A stretch of 64,000 bases of DNA from the NCBI GenBank assembly GCA_050260015.1, contig JBLNBN010000034.1, forward strand, positions 1 through 64,000. The letters are read 5' to 3'. This document shows, in pieces, positions 16,936 through 27,258 of the stretch. The DNA is from JBLNBN01 sp050260015. Its GTDB lineage: Bacteria; Bacteroidota; Ignavibacteria; Kapaibacteriales; UBA2268. A program made the translations under genes and the position numbers. The notes below the pieces were generated by a model. It was not told where the DNA came from. It ran no database searches and was given only the letters and a program-made list of their open reading frames with translations. The number at the start of each line of letters is the position of its first letter. Position 1 is the first letter of the stretch.

Positions 16936-17970
16936 TTATACGAAGATGTCTTCTTTACCGCGACCGCCGATTGCGATTTCGTCGTTGGATTCGAGTTGCT
17001 TGATAATATCCACGATGCGCATTTGCGCAGCCTCGACGTCCTTCAGCTTGACCGGTCCCATAAAGTCGAGCTCTTCCTTGACGACCGCCGATGCGCGATC
17101 GCTCATGTTCTTGAATATCTTATTCTTAATTTTTTCTTCGGAAACTTTTAGCGCAAGCGCAAGGTCGCGTTTGTCGACTTCGCGGAGAATGCGCTGGATG
17201 CCCTTGTCGTCGATTAGCACGATATCCTCGAAGAGGAACATGAGTCGCTTGATCTCGATCGCCATGCTATAGTCCTTCTCTTCGATAAATTCGAGCATGG
17301 ACTTCGCCGTGGCGTTGTTGCTCTTGTTCAGGATATTAGCCACAAGCTGCGCGCCGCCGGCCGCGGAGAGATTTTGCGATAGGGTGGCTTCGCCGATCTG
17401 GTCCACGACGTGCTCTATTTCCGATACCAATTGCGGGGAGACCTTGCCTATCGTCGCAATTCTCATAATCGAGTCCGAACGAATGTCCTCCTTGAATTCA
17501 TTTAGCACTTCAGCGGATTGGTCCGGCGGAAGGTGCGAAAGAATAAGAGCGATCGTCTGCGGGTGCTCCTTCGAGAGGAAGTTAGCCAGCTGCGCCGGAT
17601 CGGACTTTTTCAATATATTAAAACCGCGCACCGTCGTTAGGACGCGGATCTTTTCTATAATTTCTTTGGCTCTTTCAAGCCCGTAGCTCTTTTCGAGCAG
17701 GGATTGAGCGAAATCGAGACCGCCCTCGACCATATAGGACTGGGCCGTCATGAGCTGATAGAATTCCTCGATGACGTCTTCAACGACAACGGGCGGAATA
17801 TCCCGTAAATTCGTGATTTCTACGGCTATCTGCTCGACTTCCTTCATGTCGAGCTCCTTAAATATCTTAGCCGCAATGTCGACGTCCATACTCATGAGTA
17901 GAACCGCCGCTTTTTGCTTGCCGGTCAATTCGCCGAGAGCCGACGATTTTTTCTGTACTGCTTGTGCCAT
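16936..17970 (-). CDS. fliG: Flagellar motor switch protein FliG
   Basis: 344 residues: N-terminal ELTGKQKAAVLLMSMDVDIAAKIFKEL, middle-domain EHPQTIALILSHLPPDQSAEVL, and C-terminal torque domain FEDIVLIDDKGIQRILREVDKRDLALALK with SDRASAVVKEELDFMGPVKLKDVEAAQ. It forms the C-ring face that meets the stators. First gene of the operon; the usual upstream partner fliF is absent here, where a divergent sppA begins instead. A sigma-54-like motif lies immediately upstream. Confidence 0.97.
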   Translation of the reverse strand: MAQAVQKKSSALGELTGKQKAAVLLMSMDVDIAAKIFKELDMKEVEQIAVEITNLRDIPPVVVEDVIEEFYQLMTAQSYMVEGGLDFAQSLLEKSYGLERAKEIIEKIRVLTTVRGFNILKKSDPAQLANFLSKEHPQTIALILSHLPPDQSAEVLNEFKEDIRSDSIMRIATIGKVSPQLVSEIEHVVDQIGEATLSQNLSAAGGAQLVANILNKSNNATAKSMLEFIEEKDYSMAIEIKRLMFLFEDIVLIDDKGIQRILREVDKRDLALALKVSEEKIKNKIFKNMSDRASAVVKEELDFMGPVKLKDVEAAQMRIVDIIKQLESNDEIAIGGRGKEDIFV

Positions 17971-17982
17971 GCTTGCCTCAAA

Positions 17983-17997
17983 GCAATTATTTTGCCA
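17983..17997 (-). promoter_or_regulatory. Possible sigma-54 (-24/-12) promoter of the flagellar operon
   Basis: Minus strand TGGCAAAATAATTGC fits TGGCAnn-N4-TTGC with exact -24/-12 spacing. The implied start site is within one base of the fliG ATG, so the transcript would be nearly leaderless; this weakens the call. The window does encode a sigma-54-type response regulator. Confidence 0.35.
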
Positions 17998-18250
17998 TGC
18001 CTTAAATTATTCGTCTATATCTTAGGAACGTAAAATACTATTTTTTTTATTTCGCCGCAATCGCCGCAATTATCTTGCGTTTAATTCGCCCAATACGTAG
18101 AATACGAGTAAATTTACAATTTTCGCATGCTACCCCGCCGCTGGCGAATATTGTAATAAGCGCCATATTAGCCACACCGTATTGAAACTTTGGAACAAAT
18201 TTTGCGTTAAATATTAATATTATAATGAACATCAAATCTCAGGAATTATA

Positions 18251-20179
18251 ATGCAGGAAATCAACCAAAATCCACAAAATCCTCAGTATCCTCCGCAGCA
18301 ATACGCGCGCGCTTACGCCCCCCGCAGGCGTTCCCGTTGGTGGATCCCGGTGGTGATCATCGTCGCCTTACTACTCATTTTTATACTATTGATCGTCGGT
18401 ATGTTCGGCTTTGTCGGCTCTTCTTTCTTCGGCGAGCGAGACGTGGAAGTAAAATCAAATTCCGTGTTAACTCTCTCGCTTTCCGAGGTAAAAGAATTCG
18501 CGGGCACGAGCCCGTTCGACTTTACCGGCGGCGCGCGGGCAAACTTATTCGACATGATCCAATCGATTAAACGCGCAAAAACGGATAAGAATATCCGAGG
18601 CATTTACATTAAGCCCGGAGTCGTAGGCGTTCCGCCCGTAAAGAGCTCCGAACTTCAGAACGCCCTGCTCGACTTTAAGAAATCGGGTAAGTTCATTTAC
18701 GCGTTTTTCGAAGCGGCAAACGAGAACGGTTACTTTTCCGCTCTTCCCGCTGATTCTATCTTTATGCCCACCGAGGGAATGGTCGAGCTGAACGGTTTTG
18801 GCGTTACCAACGTATTTTTAAAGGATATGCTCGAAAAGGTGGGAATCAAATTTACCGTGGTGCAATTTGAAGAATATAAGTCCGCCGGCGAGCAGCTTTC
18901 GCGTATGCAGTACAGCGACTCCGCGCGCAAGGAAATACTTGAACTGCTTAGCCAGCGCGCCGAAACCTTCATCTCCAAAACTGCCGAGCTAAGGAAAATA
19001 CCCCGCGACAAGATAGCCGACGCGCTACGCAGGGGCGTCTACACCGCCGAGGAAGCCAGGAACGAGCATTTTATCGACGCTTTGAAGAGCGAATCCGACC
19101 TTAAGGACATGATGAAGAGAAAAGTCTTTGGGCGATTCGATCCCGAAGATAAATTGCATTTCGTTTCGATCCACGATTACTCCGCCGCAAGCTCCGGCCG
19201 CACCAAGGAAAGCTACGATTCCGATAAGCAAATTGCAATTATTTACGGTTCGGGGGAAATCTCCAGCGGCAAGATGGCCGAGAATCCCTTCGCAAGCGAC
19301 GACGGTATTCGCTCGGGAGATTTCGTGAAGAACCTGCGCAAGGCGCGCGAGAACAAAAAGATAAAAGCGATCATACTTCGAATCGACAGCCCCGGCGGAT
19401 CCGTTATCGCATCCGACGAAATATGGGAGGAGATCCGCAAAACGCGCCAGGTCAAACCCGTATACGCTTCAATGAGCGACGTAGCGGCCTCCGGCGGGTA
19501 CTACATGGCGATGGCTTGCGACACTATTATAGCTCACCCGGAGACAATTACAGGCTCGATCGGCGTTATACTCGCAATTCCCAACTTTGCAGGCGCTAAG
19601 GACGTTTTCGGTTTTAGCTCGGACACGGTTTCCGTCAATCCTGAAGCCCAGTTCTTTAACGGCCTTTATCCCTATTCCAAAAAAGATATGGATCGAATTG
19701 TCGGCATATCCCGCGGCATTTACAATAGGTTTGTCTCGAAAGTCGCTCAAAGCAGGGGCTTTACGTTCGAGCGCGCGCGCGCTCTCGCTAAGGGCAGAAT
19801 TTGGACGGGCGCCGAGGCAAAGGAACGCGGGCTTGTAGACGTGCTCGGCGGTATTGATAAGGCGATCGAGATAGCGAAGAGGAGAATAGGCGTACCGGAA
19901 GGAAAGAAGGTGAGGATAGTTACTCTCCCCCGCCGCGTAGACGCTTTCGCATCGCTGTTGAGAATATTCCATTCCGACGACGACGACGGGGAATCCGTAA
20001 ATGCGAGCGCAGCAAAGTTTGCTAAGGCCTTCGGCCTTACGCCCGAGCAATATGCGTTAAACTCGCAGTTCATGCCGGACGAGATGAAACGCGGCCTGGG
20101 CTATTTATTCCGCCTATCGGAAATGTCGAAAAAAGAAAAAGTACTAATGGCTCTACCGTCATATTTCGTAATTCAATAG
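18251..20179 (+). CDS. sppA: Signal peptide peptidase SppA (protease IV, long form)
   Basis: 642 residues with an N-terminal membrane helix (about residues 31-53) after a short basic, Pro/Gln-rich cytoplasmic tail. Two tandem peptidase S49 domains: the first carries the general-base Lys region QFEEYKSAGEQLS, the second the nucleophile region SMSDVAASGGYYMAMACDTIIA followed by TGSIGVI. It degrades cleaved signal peptides and membrane fragments at the periplasmic side of the inner membrane. Length matches the duplicated E. coli-type enzyme. Divergent from fliG with 280 bases between. Confidence 0.95.
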   Translation: MQEINQNPQNPQYPPQQYARAYAPRRRSRWWIPVVIIVALLLIFILLIVGMFGFVGSSFFGERDVEVKSNSVLTLSLSEVKEFAGTSPFDFTGGARANLFDMIQSIKRAKTDKNIRGIYIKPGVVGVPPVKSSELQNALLDFKKSGKFIYAFFEAANENGYFSALPADSIFMPTEGMVELNGFGVTNVFLKDMLEKVGIKFTVVQFEEYKSAGEQLSRMQYSDSARKEILELLSQRAETFISKTAELRKIPRDKIADALRRGVYTAEEARNEHFIDALKSESDLKDMMKRKVFGRFDPEDKLHFVSIHDYSAASSGRTKESYDSDKQIAIIYGSGEISSGKMAENPFASDDGIRSGDFVKNLRKARENKKIKAIILRIDSPGGSVIASDEIWEEIRKTRQVKPVYASMSDVAASGGYYMAMACDTIIAHPETITGSIGVILAIPNFAGAKDVFGFSSDTVSVNPEAQFFNGLYPYSKKDMDRIVGISRGIYNRFVSKVAQSRGFTFERARALAKGRIWTGAEAKERGLVDVLGGIDKAIEIAKRRIGVPEGKKVRIVTLPRRVDAFASLLRIFHSDDDDGESVNASAAKFAKAFGLTPEQYALNSQFMPDEMKRGLGYLFRLSEMSKKEKVLMALPSYFVIQ

Positions 20180-20200
20180 AATTTGAATGATTTAAACAAA

Positions 20201-20230
20201 TGGCGAACCCGAAAAGGTTCGCCATTTTTT
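20201..20230. terminator. Terminator after sppA
   Basis: TGGCGAACC/GGTTCGCCA stem with a CGAAAA loop followed by six Ts; A-rich upstream, so also usable from the minus strand. Confidence 0.88.
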
Positions 20231-20248
20231 ATTTTCTATGTACTCGAA

Positions 20249-20743
20249 TTAAAATGCGTACCCGGCCGTAATCGATATCGGCGTTTGCGAGCCAACCGAA
20301 CCAATCTTTAGCATGATCGTAGCGGCTGAAAAATCAACTCCAACGCCGAAGCTCGAGGAGTTCAGGTAAGTTCCTCCTCTAATTCCCTCTATCCAAAGTC
20401 CTGTTACGCCTGAAGTCGCCATAACAAAGAAATTGGCCGGTTGCAGGCGCGTAAAGTTCACCTTTAAGCCCGCCTCCATTGGAATCATTGCTGCGTTGTC
20501 GTTATTGTCGCCTGAATGGAACTGCAGCCCTGTATTTATCAGCGCTGAAAAGTTCGGGCTAATGCTCTGCTCGTACATGTAGCCGAGTATAAAGAAATTT
20601 GAATTATCGTTCTCTTCGTCGATCGAAATACCAGCGTAGACGGTCTGCCGGGGATATGTCAACTGGCCGTAGGAATTCTGTGCGGCAATTACAGTTATAG
20701 CGACTATTGCCAGGTAGAGGGAAAAGATTTTTATTATACGCAT
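20249..20743 (-). CDS. Small outer-membrane beta-barrel-like protein, unknown function
   Basis: 164 residues with a signal peptide (MRIIKIFSLYLAIVAITVIAAQNSYG) and alternating beta-strand pattern with a C-terminal aromatic residue (ITAGYAF), typical of small outer-membrane barrels. No family named. Convergent with sppA across a shared terminator. Confidence 0.65.
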   Translation of the reverse strand: MRIIKIFSLYLAIVAITVIAAQNSYGQLTYPRQTVYAGISIDEENDNSNFFILGYMYEQSISPNFSALINTGLQFHSGDNNDNAAMIPMEAGLKVNFTRLQPANFFVMATSGVTGLWIEGIRGGTYLNSSSFGVGVDFSAATIMLKIGSVGSQTPISITAGYAF

Positions 20744-20851
20744 AGCTACTCCATCATTAATGTTTAGTAAAAATCAATTATTTCTTAAAAAAAACGAATA
20801 CTATACATTTATATTATTTATTTATAATAATATGACCCGCTAACTTCGCAT

Positions 20852-20883
20852 AAAAAAGAAAGGGCGGGAATGATCCCGCCCTT
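20852..20883 (-). terminator. Terminator of the large surface protein gene
   Basis: AAGGGCGGGA/TCCCGCCCTT ten-base stem with ATGA loop; on the minus strand followed by TTCTTTTTTA. Confidence 0.88.
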
Positions 20884-20913
20884 CCAGGTGATGATTAACT
20901 ATATATGTTAAGC

Positions 20914-23900
20914 TTATTTAACGATAATCATCGGTTCAGCGGCGCGGAAAGGACCGGCCACGATCTGGTACGTATAGGCGCCGCTCGAGAGAAGCTCGAT
21001 CGGGATGCGTACCGAGTGCTTGCCAGCTTTTATCTCGCCGTTGACAACGGTGGATACAAGCTCGTTATTCGAATTGAAGATGTTCAACTGAACGTCGCCG
21101 TCGAATGCAGTCTCGAATTGGATTTCGCCGCCGCGGGAATCGATCGGGTTAGGAACGATCTTGGCAAGGCTGTACTGGTTCGAGCTTACTACGATAGAAC
21201 GAAGTTCGTCGCCGCAGACTTCCGAAAGCTTGGCCGTCGGATGAATGGTGGACTGATAGTCAACGCATTGATCGTTGTCGTCGATTACGTGGCTGATAAC
21301 GGTCGGTATGTCTTTCGACTGTACTGGAAGACCGGTTTCAGAGTCCTTGAACCAAGGCAAGAACGCGAATAATTCAACTCTCAATACTTCGTATGCGTTA
21401 TCGGTAGTTATCTTGGTCGTACCGCGGAGCTTAACGTCGATTGTCTGCTCGTTCTTGGAGTCGTCAACCGTGATGGTCGGGACGCCTACGATCTGCCAAT
21501 CCGCCGGGAGGCCCGCGCCCTTGAATATCTGCAAGCTGCCGCCGTCGCTGCGAACGTCGAGGAAGTTGCGCAAGTGCGTGATCTTAATGTTGTATTCGGT
21601 TACGTTGGCGAGGTCCATGTTTTCGCCCTTGTCTACTATAATCGAATAGGTGATGCCGCTTCCCTTATCGGGCGAGACTTCAATGTCGGGCTTACCGTTA
21701 ATAACGCCCCTGGTAACGCGCGAGAAGTGCGAGCTCTTACCGCTAACGGGAATCGTTATGGTTTTCAGGTCGGGATCGATCGCGTTTGTCTTGAAGACGA
21801 TATTTGCAGTATGAGTAGGAGCCGATACGCTGATAGGAGCGTAAGTGACGGTAACGTCTACTTTCTTACCGAAAGGTATGGTAAAACCGGTTTGCCAGCT
21901 TGCGATCGGCGTATTGTCGATAGCAACGTTAGTAATCGAGAAGGAGTTCGATGCGTCCGCGTCGACAAATAAATCGTCTTGCGCGATCGAAATGTCGCGA
22001 GTACCGGTGTTAGCAAGGCTAACCTGTATTGTAGCCGTAGTGTTTGCGCAGATAGCGGGTTCCAGGCCGGGAGTAGGAACTAAAGCCTCAGTAATACCAA
22101 AGCCGGTCCATTTCGAGGTTTGATCCGCTTGCGCGTCGCTTATGCTGACCATTTCAGCGGAGTGCACGCCGTAACGCTGAGCGTAAAACTCGGCGGGTAT
22201 ATCTACGTATTGACCCGGTTGGAGAACTATCGGGAAGTTAACCAATTGGTTGTTGTCGTTCATCATATTTGTAAGATCGTAAGCGAAGCCTTCGGAACCA
22301 GGATTACCAGTTCCATAGCTGGTGTTGACCGCGCCTGCAGGATTTGTCGTGAAGCCCGTTATCGTGAGCGAATCGGAATAAGGACCCCAATTCTCGTTCG
22401 TGTAACGAACTACTCTACGCGAAGGAGCGGCGCCGATGATAACTTCTTTAAAGTCGACGTCGGACGTAATCGTGCGGGGATAAATACCGATACCTTCAAG
22501 AATCGCGGTTACGGTAGGAGCGTCGCTTTCAAAGTTAATTGCGAGCTTGTGTTCGCCTTCGACCATAGGATCGAAGTATACCATGAACGTACGGCTTTCG
22601 CCGACGGGCACCGATACGTTGAGATCGGCTAAGTTATCTACTAAGTTAAGGTATTGCCCGTTCTTAAGAACTTTGAATGCTTCGGGGTTCTTAGAATTAG
22701 CGGCGTCAACCGTAACGTTCTTCATGCTTGTCGCCTGGCTGCCGTCGTTGGTCAGCTTAATGCCGCCCATAGGAGCCGGGTAAGGAGTAAAGTTGAACGG
22801 AGCGGCGTCGTACTTCGGCAGGTGAACGCGCTTGCGTAACCAATTTTCATTCGTTACGGTAAGAGCCGGTTCGATACCTTCGCCCGTGATAACGCAGACG
22901 GAGTCGATTGCGTTCGCGTCGTTGAAGAATACTACCTGGTCGGTGTAAGTTTTAACTGCGTCCGGGGTAAACCATACGCGGAACTGGAGTTCCTTGTTAG
23001 GAGCCAGGAACGCGGGGTTGTCGGTAGTTATGCCTAGGTCGGCCAAATCAGTCGTAAAGACTGCGTTCGACGGGCCCGTGTAGCCAGTGATGACGAGTTC
23101 CGTGTTGCCGGTGTTTTTGATAACGGCAGTTATAGGATTGCTTTGCTTGTTAACGGTCGTCTTCGGGAAAGCAACGTCTGAAACTTCGATTCTCGGGGTT
23201 CCTACGCCTGCGCTAACGAAACCGGTGTATGCGAAGATACAATCGTCGCCGACGCCGACAGAGTCGTTGAAGGATCCTTCAGCGGTAGCGTTGAAGGTAA
23301 TCGTAAAGTCGCGGCTGTCGTTCGGAGCCAGCGGAATTTCAGGGTCGAAAGTATAGTTTAACGTAAAGCCTTGATTTTGCTTTAATAATCTAAGATTAGA
23401 AAGCTTAACGTAGGCTGCCGCGCTCTTGTTCGTTACTTTAAACGGAACCGTAAGCGTTCCGCCGTTCTTGAATTTACCAAAATTCTTTACGCGGGGAGTA
23501 ATTTCAAGCTTGGTCGCCCAATGCTCGATTACGACGGTCGTATCGTTGCCGGCGCGGTCGGTAAATGTGATGACTGCGCGAGCGTCGAGCTTAGGATTAA
23601 TAGGAGTAAGTTTCCATTCAACGTAGCGATCTTCGCCGGGGATGAAAGTGTCATACTCGAACAGGTAGTTATAGCTATTGTCCTTATCGAAGTAGATAAC
23701 GCCCATATTGGAACGCGCGCTGTCTTCTTCCGGCATATCGTTTACGTACGCGGGCTTCTTAGCGGCCAATGCGCGATCGGGAACGTAGCCCTGGCAATCT
23801 ATAGTATAGTATACGTCGGGAGCTACGGTATCGGGACGCTCGAGGTCGACGGTCGCGACGGACGTCGGGAAGCCGTAGGAGTCGTAGCTGGAGAAGCCGT

Positions 23901-25398
23901 ATGCGTATGCGGCAAATTTATCCTTTGCGCGTACGTGGTAAACGCCGTCCTCGGGAAGCTTTAATTGCTTGCAGTAGAATTTACGCGCGGGGGTCGGGTT
24001 CGTCGGATCGGTAAACTCGTAGCCGGGAGCGCCGTCGAACTTCATGCTGATAGGGGTCCAGATGAGATCGCCGACGGAGTTGAACACGCCGATTTCAAGA
24101 TCTTCAGGGATCTGGCCGCTTTCGGTAGCCTGGTATACGATATTTACATAGTTGACGTCGAACTTCAAACCGCCTTTGATACCCGGCGTATTGAATACGA
24201 TTTGATTTTGGAACTGCTCGATAGGAGTTTGAGCCAATTCGAAAGGATCGCTCTCTATATTATCGTCCTGCTGGCCAGGATTGTATTGTACGACGTTAAA
24301 TCTCTTGTCGGAGAGCATCGTTACCGCCTGCGGAACTCCTTCTGCGGCGCGAACCTCGATCCAGCCTTCGTTCTCGGGTCCGAACTTGCTCGGAACCGTA
24401 CATACCTGGTCGGTCCAACCGTTGCGGAAGACCGTCGTGTTATTCTGGCTGGCAAATATGCGAACGGGAGAGTTGTTTAATCTATCTTTAATGGGAGTGA
24501 CGTAGTACTTCGTTCCCCAGACGTGCATCGGCATGTCCTGCTCGATGATAACGTCGCACGCGGCTTTCGTTATAGGGATGTAAGCGCAGAAGTTGCCGGA
24601 GTAGCAAGCTACGGGCTTATCGGCGCGGACGTAGCTGCCGGTGATGTCGGGCTTGTGGCCGCGGGCCGGGATGAGCCAAACGTCGCCTTTGTTGATGACT
24701 TTCGTGTCGCTCTTGCCGGGGGTTAAGATCTTGCCTTCAAGAGTTTCGACGCGACCGTTGCCGCGACCGCCGTAGGTAAACGTAACGCGCGTCTTATCGT
24801 AAGCACCAACTATAGCGGTGTAGGAGGTCAGGTACTGGCCTGCTGGATCGGGATCGTCCGAGGGGCCGTTGTAGCCTGCGACGACGTATTCCTTACCAAG
24901 CGAAGCTATCGGGATAGCCAAATAGCCGTCGGAAGTGTACGGGTAGCGGATAAGGCCGTAGCAGATGATAGGAGCGTCGGCCGTAACCATAACGGCGCCG
25001 CCCGCCCATACCTGCGCCGGCTCGGGAAGGTCGCGGTCCTTTGATTTAGCGGACACTTGCGCGATGTTGTAGGGAATAAACACTTCCGCAATATTATTCG
25101 GAATTGTTTGAATGTTCTTCTCCCAGTCTTTGGAGTTCACGCGAACTTTTACGTTCGCCTTCGTTCCGGAGGAGATGTAAACTCGGATGCCGGGGACGCC
25201 CACGCCGTTCGGCGGACGATCCTCTACCCAGCCGGGGAAGAATCCTAGCGCGAATTCCATGCCCTGGTTGTTAGCGCCAAGTAGCTTCGGCAAATTCTTC
25301 TTGATCTTTTCCAGATCAGCGTCGGCTCTGCTAATGCTCGATGCAATTAATACGAGGGTTAGCAAACCGACCATCCATCCGGTCAATTTCTTTGTCAT
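20914..25398 (-). CDS. Giant T9SS-sorted surface protein with IgGFc-binding-like and ASH/Ig-like domains
   Basis: 1494 residues: signal peptide (TGWMVGLLTLVLIASSISRADA); an N-terminal region of about 500 residues with the FALGFFPGWVEDRP...VRVYISSGTKANVKV pattern and PVACYSGNFCAYIP seen in bacterial IgGFc-binding-like proteins; then at least three choice-of-anchor / ASPM-SPD2-Hydin-like repeats (PRIEVSDVAFPKTTVNKQSNPITAVIKNTGNTELVI is a clear one); and a C-terminal sorting domain (LAKIVPNPIDSRGGEIQF ... SSGAYTYQIVAGPF). Probably an adhesin or cell-envelope fibre. Ligand is unknown. Single gene with its own terminator. Confidence 0.82.
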   Translation of the reverse strand: MTKKLTGWMVGLLTLVLIASSISRADADLEKIKKNLPKLLGANNQGMEFALGFFPGWVEDRPPNGVGVPGIRVYISSGTKANVKVRVNSKDWEKNIQTIPNNIAEVFIPYNIAQVSAKSKDRDLPEPAQVWAGGAVMVTADAPIICYGLIRYPYTSDGYLAIPIASLGKEYVVAGYNGPSDDPDPAGQYLTSYTAIVGAYDKTRVTFTYGGRGNGRVETLEGKILTPGKSDTKVINKGDVWLIPARGHKPDITGSYVRADKPVACYSGNFCAYIPITKAACDVIIEQDMPMHVWGTKYYVTPIKDRLNNSPVRIFASQNNTTVFRNGWTDQVCTVPSKFGPENEGWIEVRAAEGVPQAVTMLSDKRFNVVQYNPGQQDDNIESDPFELAQTPIEQFQNQIVFNTPGIKGGLKFDVNYVNIVYQATESGQIPEDLEIGVFNSVGDLIWTPISMKFDGAPGYEFTDPTNPTPARKFYCKQLKLPEDGVYHVRAKDKFAAYAYGFSSYDSYGFPTSVATVDLERPDTVAPDVYYTIDCQGYVPDRALAAKKPAYVNDMPEEDSARSNMGVIYFDKDNSYNYLFEYDTFIPGEDRYVEWKLTPINPKLDARAVITFTDRAGNDTTVVIEHWATKLEITPRVKNFGKFKNGGTLTVPFKVTNKSAAAYVKLSNLRLLKQNQGFTLNYTFDPEIPLAPNDSRDFTITFNATAEGSFNDSVGVGDDCIFAYTGFVSAGVGTPRIEVSDVAFPKTTVNKQSNPITAVIKNTGNTELVITGYTGPSNAVFTTDLADLGITTDNPAFLAPNKELQFRVWFTPDAVKTYTDQVVFFNDANAIDSVCVITGEGIEPALTVTNENWLRKRVHLPKYDAAPFNFTPYPAPMGGIKLTNDGSQATSMKNVTVDAANSKNPEAFKVLKNGQYLNLVDNLADLNVSVPVGESRTFMVYFDPMVEGEHKLAINFESDAPTVTAILEGIGIYPRTITSDVDFKEVIIGAAPSRRVVRYTNENWGPYSDSLTITGFTTNPAGAVNTSYGTGNPGSEGFAYDLTNMMNDNNQLVNFPIVLQPGQYVDIPAEFYAQRYGVHSAEMVSISDAQADQTSKWTGFGITEALVPTPGLEPAICANTTATIQVSLANTGTRDISIAQDDLFVDADASNSFSITNVAIDNTPIASWQTGFTIPFGKKVDVTVTYAPISVSAPTHTANIVFKTNAIDPDLKTITIPVSGKSSHFSRVTRGVINGKPDIEVSPDKGSGITYSIIVDKGENMDLANVTEYNIKITHLRNFLDVRSDGGSLQIFKGAGLPADWQIVGVPTITVDDSKNEQTIDVKLRGTTKITTDNAYEVLRVELFAFLPWFKDSETGLPVQSKDIPTVISHVIDDNDQCVDYQSTIHPTAKLSEVCGDELRSIVVSSNQYSLAKIVPNPIDSRGGEIQFETAFDGDVQLNIFNSNNELVSTVVNGEIKAGKHSVRIPIELLSSGAYTYQIVAGPFRAAEPMIIVK

Positions 25399-25687
25399 AG
25401 TAAAACCCTTTAATGTTATTAGAGTGTTAATAATTCTATTAAATTTATTTTATTCAATATCATATTTTCGAAAAAGTTACAATTCGAATCCTTATTATAC
25501 CAAAAAAAATCGTCATTTCCAATTTTTTTATTCAAAAATTTCTCCTACGCCCTTTGCCGGGGTTAAGTCATATCTTCTCAAGGATTTAAAAAACGCCTGA
25601 AATGACTCTCGTAGTATATTCAGCTACAACAGTCTCGCAGAAACTGTTATATATTTAACCTATACAAACAATCGAGATGCCGTTTTG
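25399..25687. other. AT-rich intergenic region
   Basis: Holds the 5' region of the 20914-25398 gene (minus strand). A short inverted repeat AACAGTCTCGCAGAAACTGTT lies near 25626-25647. No gene seen. Confidence 0.4.
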
Positions 25688-27244
25688 TTACACCTGCTCG
25701 GAAAAAAAATTTATTTGTTTTCCTAAAGCCTCTTCCAGCAATAACTTACGGCGGGCGGCTCCCCACAGTTCTATATCGGGGTCTTCCGAGTTTTTGCTAT
25801 AAATCAGGAAAACGCTTACTTCCCCGTTTTGCGTTTCAGCGCGAATAGCGCTAATAAGCTGTTGCTGGCGGCGATCGATGCCTTCGGCAATTCTTAATAT
25901 GCCAGCAAGAACTTTAACGATGGATTGATTGGCGGGCGAGAGCTTTTGAAAGCCTTCATGCTTTTTCTTAGGGTGGCTTTTCCTATGGTATCTCGCGATG
26001 TTTGCGATTATCTCCGCTTCGCTGTTAGTGAAGCCGGGCATATCGCAATGAGTAATTATATAGTATGAGTGCTTGTGGTGCTGATCGTGCGATATGTGGT
26101 AGCCGACGTCGTGCAGCAGGGCGGCCGCCTCGAGGAACTCCCTCTCCTGCCCGTCGTATTTGTGCTCGCTCTTTAGATCGTCGAACAGTTGCAGCGCGAG
26201 ATTCTTAACGTGCTCGGCATGCCGCATAGGCGTCTGGTAGACGTGGCAGAGATTATAAATGGTTTGGTAGCGTAGGTAGCTTAGGTGATTGTACTCGCTG
26301 AGCGCGCTGCGCTTCTGCATCGTATCAAAGACAATCCCTTCGCGCAAAGCGTACGGCGAAACGAGTAATTTGGGAATATCGAGATTTTCGACGACGCGCT
26401 CGAGAACGAGAGCTCCGCCAAGGATAATATCGGACCGCTTGGGGTCCATGCCCGGTATCTCGGCTCTTGCCGCTGGCGTCTCCGCGCGGGCCATCGCCCC
26501 GATCGCCGAGTTTATCTCCTCGCGCGTTATGCATACCCCGTTTAATATATCTGGAACTAATTCGTTGCGGGCCGCCATCGCGATCGCGGCTATGTTTTGA
26601 ATGGTGCCTGCGCAGCCGACAGTCTGATCGAACCCGATCTCCTTCAGCCGGTTCAGTATTGGGGCCCATTCGCCTCGTATATAATTCCTGCAGTTAGCGA
26701 TTTGCTGCGCGAGCGGTTCGTCGGTTTCAAAGAAACGCTTCGTCATGCGGATAGAGCCGATCTTTTCGCTCTGGCTGTAGAGGACTTCGCCCCGGTACCC
26801 GATGGTAGTTTCGGTGGAGCCGCCGCCTATGTCGACGACTAAAGTTTTATGATCGTAAATCGGCAGGGCGTGGAGGGCCCCAAGATACGTGAGCCTGCCC
26901 TCCTCGACGCCGGTGACGACTTCGAGCTCGATACCGCAACGTTCGCGCACTTTCTCTATAAACTCGTCGCGATTGGAGGCTTCGCGGACGGCGCTCGTGG
27001 CTACCGCCCGAATGAGGGCGCGCTCGCTGCGAGCGATCTTTACGAATCTGTCCAGGGTCGACACGCCGCGATGGATAGCGTCCGGCTCGAGGTACTTCAT
27101 GTCCCCGCCGCCGCTGCCAAGGCGCACCATCTCCTTTTCACGATTAATGATCTGCAATAAGCTCTTTTGGTTCACGCTCGCAATAACCATATGAAAGGAA
27201 TTTGTCCCTACGTCGATCGCGGCTATCTTTAGAGCTCGTTTCAT
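25688..27244 (-). CDS. Ppx/GppA-type phosphatase with C-terminal HD domain
   Basis: 518 residues. Sugar-kinase/Hsp70-fold phosphatase: KIAAIDVGTNSFHMVIA (phosphate 1), AVATSAVREASNRDEF, LVVDIGGGSTETTIG (phosphate 2). From about residue 320, an HD domain with AALLHDVGYHISHDQHHKHSYY. Family members hydrolyse inorganic polyphosphate or convert pppGpp to ppGpp; which applies cannot be read from sequence. Followed 15 bases upstream by purM in the same orientation. Confidence 0.9.
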   Translation of the reverse strand: MKRALKIAAIDVGTNSFHMVIASVNQKSLLQIINREKEMVRLGSGGGDMKYLEPDAIHRGVSTLDRFVKIARSERALIRAVATSAVREASNRDEFIEKVRERCGIELEVVTGVEEGRLTYLGALHALPIYDHKTLVVDIGGGSTETTIGYRGEVLYSQSEKIGSIRMTKRFFETDEPLAQQIANCRNYIRGEWAPILNRLKEIGFDQTVGCAGTIQNIAAIAMAARNELVPDILNGVCITREEINSAIGAMARAETPAARAEIPGMDPKRSDIILGGALVLERVVENLDIPKLLVSPYALREGIVFDTMQKRSALSEYNHLSYLRYQTIYNLCHVYQTPMRHAEHVKNLALQLFDDLKSEHKYDGQEREFLEAAALLHDVGYHISHDQHHKHSYYIITHCDMPGFTNSEAEIIANIARYHRKSHPKKKHEGFQKLSPANQSIVKVLAGILRIAEGIDRRQQQLISAIRAETQNGEVSVFLIYSKNSEDPDIELWGAARRKLLLEEALGKQINFFSEQV

Positions 27245-27258
27245 ATCGTCGCGTTCAA

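Noticed and set aside
20914..25398. Numerous plus-strand reading frames opposite the giant surface protein
   Set aside because: They are shadows of a single 1494-codon gene with signal peptide, domain repeats and sorting domain.
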